Assembly (NCBI GenBank): GCA_000802095.1
Contig: JUEB01000015.1
Location: forward strand, 172,078-236,077
Source of the DNA: Peptococcaceae bacterium BICA1-7
Lineage (GTDB): Bacteria; Bacillota; Desulfotomaculia; Desulfotomaculales; Desulfocucumaceae
Direction: 5' to 3'
DNA: 64,000 nt
Made by a program: the position numbers and the translations under genes. Every line of letters starts with the position of its first letter. Position 1 is the stretch's first letter. Below are positions 60,755 through 64,000 of the stretch, in pieces. The notes below the pieces were generated by a model. That model was given only the letters and a program-made list of their open reading frames with translations, did not search any database and was not told where the DNA came from.

Positions 60755-60937
60755 TTACCAACGCGGACTTCCCTTCCCTCTGTTGGTAGATGTGAGCCTG
60801 CTCCAGACTGACGGGATCCTGGCAATTGATTCTGATGTAAAGGTAAAGGCAGCGGAAATAAGAAGCACCATTACTGCGTAAATATATTTGTTGCCAGAGT
60901 AGACGGCCTGGAGGTAATCGTTTATATTATCCAGCAA
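60755..60937 (-). CDS. Small single-pass membrane protein B
   Basis: TTG 60937 follows GGGGGG by 7 bases and gives 60 residues. One membrane helix lies at about residues 19-37 (YAVMVLLISAAFTFTSESI), with a basic C-terminal tail ending KGSPRW. No family is recognised. It is followed after 36 bp by the second small membrane protein in the same direction. Confidence 0.6.
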   Translation of the reverse strand: MLDNINDYLQAVYSGNKYIYAVMVLLISAAFTFTSESIARIPSVWSRLTSTNRGKGSPRW

Positions 60938-61345
60938 ATTTTACCCCCCTTTAAATGAAGCACCAGGGACGGGTTCAAAATTTTTTTAGCAACCACCCCC
61001 CATTAATACTAATTGCCGGATGATAGGTTGTGAAAACAGGAACAATAGTTGTTTTAAAAAAATTCCTGTTCTCAGGAACGTGGTGACAATTGTTAAATAT
61101 TATTTTGTATATAATATCACAAGCTTTTTACCTGTGCAAGTATGCTACAAAAATTTTTTTTTCTGTTTGTGGTGACGATTATATAAAAATTGCAGAGCAC
61201 AGTTCCTGGTATTCGCTGTGAGCTTGTTTCGGGAGGATATAAGAGTGCTGAATCCACAGCCTTATTGGCAAGTTATATAATCAAATAAAAAAAGTGCCAT
61301 GTTTTATGAAAAAGACCATCATAACAAGCAGTTTGCCATGTGATC

Positions 61346-61379
61346 GTATGTAAACATACAACTGTATAATTTCATACAG
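61346..61379. promoter_or_regulatory. Palindromic sites upstream of the CBS gene
   Basis: CTGTATAATTTCATACAG (61362-61379) closely matches the sites at 56582-56882. GTATGTAAACATAC (61346-61359) lies beside it. They are 130-165 bp upstream of the sigma-54 promoter, an enhancer-like distance. Confidence 0.75.
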
Positions 61380-61510
61380 GAGGAAAGCATATATACTCTT
61401 ATGTTGACCTACTTTTTGCTAGTAACATATATCACAAGCTAAAAGCTCAATAAACTGGGCAAAATATAATATGGAAATATTCAAAAGTAAATTGCTTCAG
61501 GTTATGTTAA

Positions 61511-61526
61511 TGGCATGTATTATGCA
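61511..61526 (+). promoter_or_regulatory. Candidate sigma-54 promoter 3, CBS gene
   Basis: TGGCATGTATTATGCA has the -24 GG and -12 GC at a 10-base gap, 38 bp upstream of the CBS gene start. Confidence 0.7.
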
Positions 61527-61564
61527 TATGAATATATAAAATTAAAAATAAGGGGGAAAAGGTG

Positions 61565-62101
61565 ATGGGCCTTCCATATGAAAAAGCAAGCCCCACAGCA
61601 GAATACAGGGAAAAAACGGTAAGGGACATTATGTGCCCCCTGGAGAATTTTTCGTCGGTATCCGCCGACACCAGTGTTAAAAATGCTGTTTATTTGCTAA
61701 AAAACTTAATTGTGAATCCAGAAGCAGGGGCCAACGGTCTGCTTGTTTTCGAAAACAGATCTCTGGTAGGGTTTGTGGGTATTTCGCAGTTGTTTGCCTC
61801 GGTTCAGCCGCCCAACCTCAGGGAGGAATGGTATCGGGGATGGAATGTTATAAACTGGATTGAGCCAACATTTATCAATGGACTGTTTACCAACCTCTGT
61901 CTTGAGGCGGCGCAAAAAACCGTCAGGGATATAATGGAGCCTTTCAGCTCAGTAATAAGCGCTGAAAGTACCCTTGAGGAAGCGGTATTTAAGTTGTTCA
62001 GAGAAAAAAGGGATATGGTTCCGGTGTTTGAGAAGGATACTCTGATTGGTGTAGTCAGGGCTGGTGAGGTATTTCAGGAAATAGCCAGCATTATGGCCTG
62101 A
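61565..62101 (+). CDS. CBS-domain pair protein
   Basis: ATG 61565 (GTG 61562 possible) behind AAGGGGGAAAAGG gives 178 residues. Two CBS motifs (KTVRDIMCPLENFSSVSAD near the start and KTVRDIMEPFSSVISAES at about residue 120) form a Bateman module, with a short insert between them. Such modules bind adenine nucleotides and act as sensors or regulators. There is no attached enzyme or DNA-binding domain. It is placed behind a sigma-54 promoter with palindromes like those of the TauE gene, so it is probably under the same NtrC-type control. Confidence 0.9.
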   Translation: MGLPYEKASPTAEYREKTVRDIMCPLENFSSVSADTSVKNAVYLLKNLIVNPEAGANGLLVFENRSLVGFVGISQLFASVQPPNLREEWYRGWNVINWIEPTFINGLFTNLCLEAAQKTVRDIMEPFSSVISAESTLEEAVFKLFREKRDMVPVFEKDTLIGVVRAGEVFQEIASIMA

Positions 62102-62125
62102 TAATTAGCCTAAGAAAGGCCCGGA

Positions 62126-62147
62126 AAGGCACCCATAGGGGTGCCTT
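62126..62147 (+). terminator. Terminator after CBS gene
   Basis: AAGGCACCC-ATAG-GGGTGCCTT (62126-62147) is a near-perfect stem followed by ATTCTATT. Confidence 0.7.
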
Positions 62148-62348
62148 ATTCTATTAGTCTGTTGATATATTAATTAATCCAGTAGTTATAGGTTAAGTAT
62201 AGAAGGTTTCTTGATCCGGCTCAGTTGTAATGGCGGTAAATATGTAAAAATATGTTATGATTATGGATTAAATAATTAAAGGATATTTCAACTGATTGTG
62301 GAAACTTATTCAAATAGGCAAGAATTTATATGTTTGGGAGGTATAAAA

Positions 62349-63314
62349 ATGGAAGTGGCTGCTAACATTTTCATAATTAAACTTCCGCTTCCATTTAAGC
62401 TGGACCATATCAACTGCTACCTGCTTAAAGGAAAAAATGGGTGGAATGTAATAGACACCGGATTGAATTACACACCTTCTACCAGTACCTGGGAAGAGGC
62501 CTTTAAGGATATGGACGTCAATTACAGCGATATCGAAGGTATATATGTTACACACTATCATCCCGACCACTATGGCGCAGCGGGCTGGCTGCAGGAATTA
62601 ACCGGGGCTCCGGTATACATGCACAGGACGGAAAGTCTTTTTGTGGACCAGATGTGGAAAAAGGGGCGCGCTAATATACCGGTTATAGGGGAGCTGTTTA
62701 AGGAAAATGGAATGCCGCCCAATCTTATTTCCGAAGTGTTGGATAATATGGTCGGTATTTGGAATGTTGTTCAGCCCCATCCCAGGCTTTCCCTTCTTTC
62801 CGGTGAAGAGAAGGTGGAACTGGGGGGCAGAGTACTTGAGATAATCCATACTCCGGGACATTCTGACGGGCATATATGCTTTTTTGACAGGAATGAAGGA
62901 ATTCTTATATCGGGTGATCACCTCCTGCCAAAGATATCTTCGAATATAAGTTTGTGGCCTACCTCCCACCCCAATCCACTGGACCTTTTCCTTAATTCGC
63001 TGAAAACAATAAGAGATTTGCCCGTAAAGCTGGTATTTCCCTCCCATGGACCTGTTTTCAGGGATAGCCTGGGCCGGGTGGACGAGCTGCTTGATCATCA
63101 CAGGGAGAGATTGTCAAAAATATCTGACCTGGCCAACTCCGGCGCCACTGCCTATCAAATCTGCGAGAGCCTGTTCGGAACAAGCCTTACAGTACATGAA
63201 ATACGCTTTGCCCTTACTGAAACACTTGCTCACCTGGCCTACCTGGAGAGTAAGTCCGAGGTGTATTCCCGCCAGGAGCAAGGTATAGTGATATACAGGA
63301 GGGCCTTGGGCTGA
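62349..63314 (+). CDS. MBL-fold metallo-hydrolase
   Basis: ATG 62349 follows GGGAGG by 8 bases and gives 321 residues; the frame extends to 62298 without a ribosome site. The metallo-beta-lactamase motif is H69-Y-H71-P-D73-H74. Further metal ligands are in HTPGHSDGH, SGDHLL and PSHGP. A C-terminal helical domain of about 90 residues resembles the DUF/winged-helix end of LACTB2- or RNase-like hydrolases. The substrate, perhaps a thioester or lactone, is not defined by the sequence. It is a single gene between terminators. Confidence 0.9.
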   Translation: MEVAANIFIIKLPLPFKLDHINCYLLKGKNGWNVIDTGLNYTPSTSTWEEAFKDMDVNYSDIEGIYVTHYHPDHYGAAGWLQELTGAPVYMHRTESLFVDQMWKKGRANIPVIGELFKENGMPPNLISEVLDNMVGIWNVVQPHPRLSLLSGEEKVELGGRVLEIIHTPGHSDGHICFFDRNEGILISGDHLLPKISSNISLWPTSHPNPLDLFLNSLKTIRDLPVKLVFPSHGPVFRDSLGRVDELLDHHRERLSKISDLANSGATAYQICESLFGTSLTVHEIRFALTETLAHLAYLESKSEVYSRQEQGIVIYRRALG

Positions 63315-63370
63315 TCAGAAAGTGCTTAATATGTTTTTTGTCGGCTGATAGCTGAGAACTGATAGCTAAT

Positions 63371-63390
63371 CGCCTGCAGGGCGGTTTTTA
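63371..63390 (+). terminator. Terminator after MBL gene
   Basis: CGCC-TGCAG-GGCG (63371-63383) is a short GC stem followed by GTTTTT. Confidence 0.6.
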
Positions 63391-63621
63391 TAACGCTTAG
63401 CCGTACTATGTCAATAGTTTTTTAAGAAAAATTGACAATATTAAACCAACCTGTGTTACATGTAAAATTTTAACATCAGCAACTTGCCGAGCACTTTAAC
63501 AGATAATTCCATCAAACCCTTCATACATGAAACCGGGTAATCCCTCGCCTTTTGTACTACATTGATGCAGCCTGGCCAGTTCGGTAGTCTTGTGCCAACG
63601 TACTATTCGCATTTTGTAGAA

Positions 63622-63687
63622 CGAGGGGGACTACGCTAAACGACGAGTTTATGGTTATCCTCTGGAAATTATACAGTCCTCCCCTCG
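63622..63687 (-). ncRNA. Structured segment downstream of IS110-type transposase
   Basis: CGAGGGGGACT (63622-63632) pairs with AGTCCTCCCCTCG (63675-63687, two extra bases) around a 42-base centre. It lies in the non-coding end of an IS110-family element, 53-118 bp after the transposase stop on the minus strand. In IS1111-group elements the bridge RNA is encoded at this end. This is a candidate only; subgroup and ends are not visible. The rest of 63391-63739 shows no gene. Confidence 0.3.
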
Positions 63688-63739
63688 GTCAAATATAAAG
63701 AGTTTTTGGAAAAGGTGTTATAAAACTAAACCAATAGAA

Positions 63740-64000
63740 CTAACAGACTTTTTTTAAAGGGTCAGCTAATAATTGCTGCAGTTTTTCCTGGGCAATTACA
63801 GCGTGTTTGGGGAGTTTTATTGATTCAGTCACAAGTTTGGCCAAAGGTTCTCCATCCCACAGAGGAGGAAGGAAAGGGCGTCGTTTTTGTAACATGGCGT
63901 AAGCAACCTTGATAAACTTGTTACCTACGGCAATATAGGCCGCATGAGTATGCTTTCCCCTGGTTTTAAGCTGCCTGTAGAAACGCTCGAAATACTCGTT
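63740..64000 (-). CDS. IS110-family transposase, C-terminal part
   Basis: The minus-strand frame enters from the right edge and ends at TAG 63742-63740, giving the last 86 residues. The sequence YFERFYRQLKTRGKHTHAA, then YIAVGNKFIKVAYAMLQKR, is the conserved end of IS110/IS116/IS902 transposases (DEDD-type serine-dependent recombinases). The N-terminal RuvC-like part lies beyond the window, so integrity cannot be judged. A non-coding tail with a strong stem follows downstream. Confidence 0.85.
   Translation of the reverse strand, partial: NEYFERFYRQLKTRGKHTHAAYIAVGNKFIKVAYAMLQKRRPFLPPLWDGEPLAKLVTESIKLPKHAVIAQEKLQQLLADPLKKVC

Larger units (their letters stand above)
60938..61561. other. Regulatory intergenic region before the CBS gene
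   Basis: These 624 bp hold no gene but contain the palindromes at 61346-61379, a sigma-54-type promoter at 61511-61526 and several AT-rich stretches. The region probably serves both the minus-strand small genes and the plus-strand CBS gene. Confidence 0.6.

Overview
The window looks like a chromosome segment of a spore-forming, anaerobic Firmicute of the Desulfotomaculum/Pelotomaculum type (Peptococcaceae). The evidence is the Gram-positive conjugation genes, strong AGGAGG-type ribosome sites with many GTG/TTG starts, sigma-54 control of sulfur-type TauE exporters, AcuA, VanW and PRC-barrel proteins, and CCA-encoding tRNAs. This is inference; no rRNA or other taxonomic marker is present.

Positions 1-41776 are a large genomic island. 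Positions 1-11400 hold a conjugation module of an integrative and conjugative element (ICE): pilin-like and polytopic membrane proteins, a PrgI-type protein, VirB4 ATPase, a cell-wall hydrolase, an FtsK/TcpA coupling protein and topoisomerase III. No relaxase is visible; it may lie left of the window. Positions 11400-20350 hold a cargo module: a SWIM-zinc-finger amidoligase, a gamma-glutamylcyclotransferase and a class II glutamine amidotransferase (together a predicted peptide/amide-forming system), a small ATP-dependent DNA ligase, a cysteine-rich DUF4417-like protein and a frameshifted SprT-like protease. AT-rich insertions follow: a YaaC-like gene, a candidate structured RNA plus a GNAT gene bracketed by two SprT 3' ends, and an NTPase-TIR protein. 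A tyrosine recombinase lies at 23802-24707.

Positions 25039-36075 are a defence island: a complete QatABCD operon, a decayed IS256-type element, and a 1,675-residue SF1 helicase with a Vsr-like nuclease domain on the opposite strand. Remnants of a dinB (Y-family polymerase) and yolD pair, an XRE regulator, a LytTR response regulator and an intergenic field of palindromes follow. The island ends with a serine recombinase whose last codons run into the 3' end of tRNA-Cys, which marks the probable right attachment site.

Positions 41755-64000 read as core chromosome. Four tRNA genes (Cys, Gly, Phe, Asp) form two minus-strand units, each with a promoter and terminator. They are followed by a Lon-related protease, TldD, an acyl-CoA synthetase, an operon of an acidic repeat protein, a PRC-barrel protein and a VanW protein, and AcuA. 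An NtrC-type regulator and histidine kinase sit beside two TauE-family exporters, two small membrane proteins and a CBS-domain protein. Three sigma-54 promoters and a family of 18-bp palindromes tie these together as a probable regulon. An MBL-fold hydrolase and the end of an IS110-family transposase close the window.
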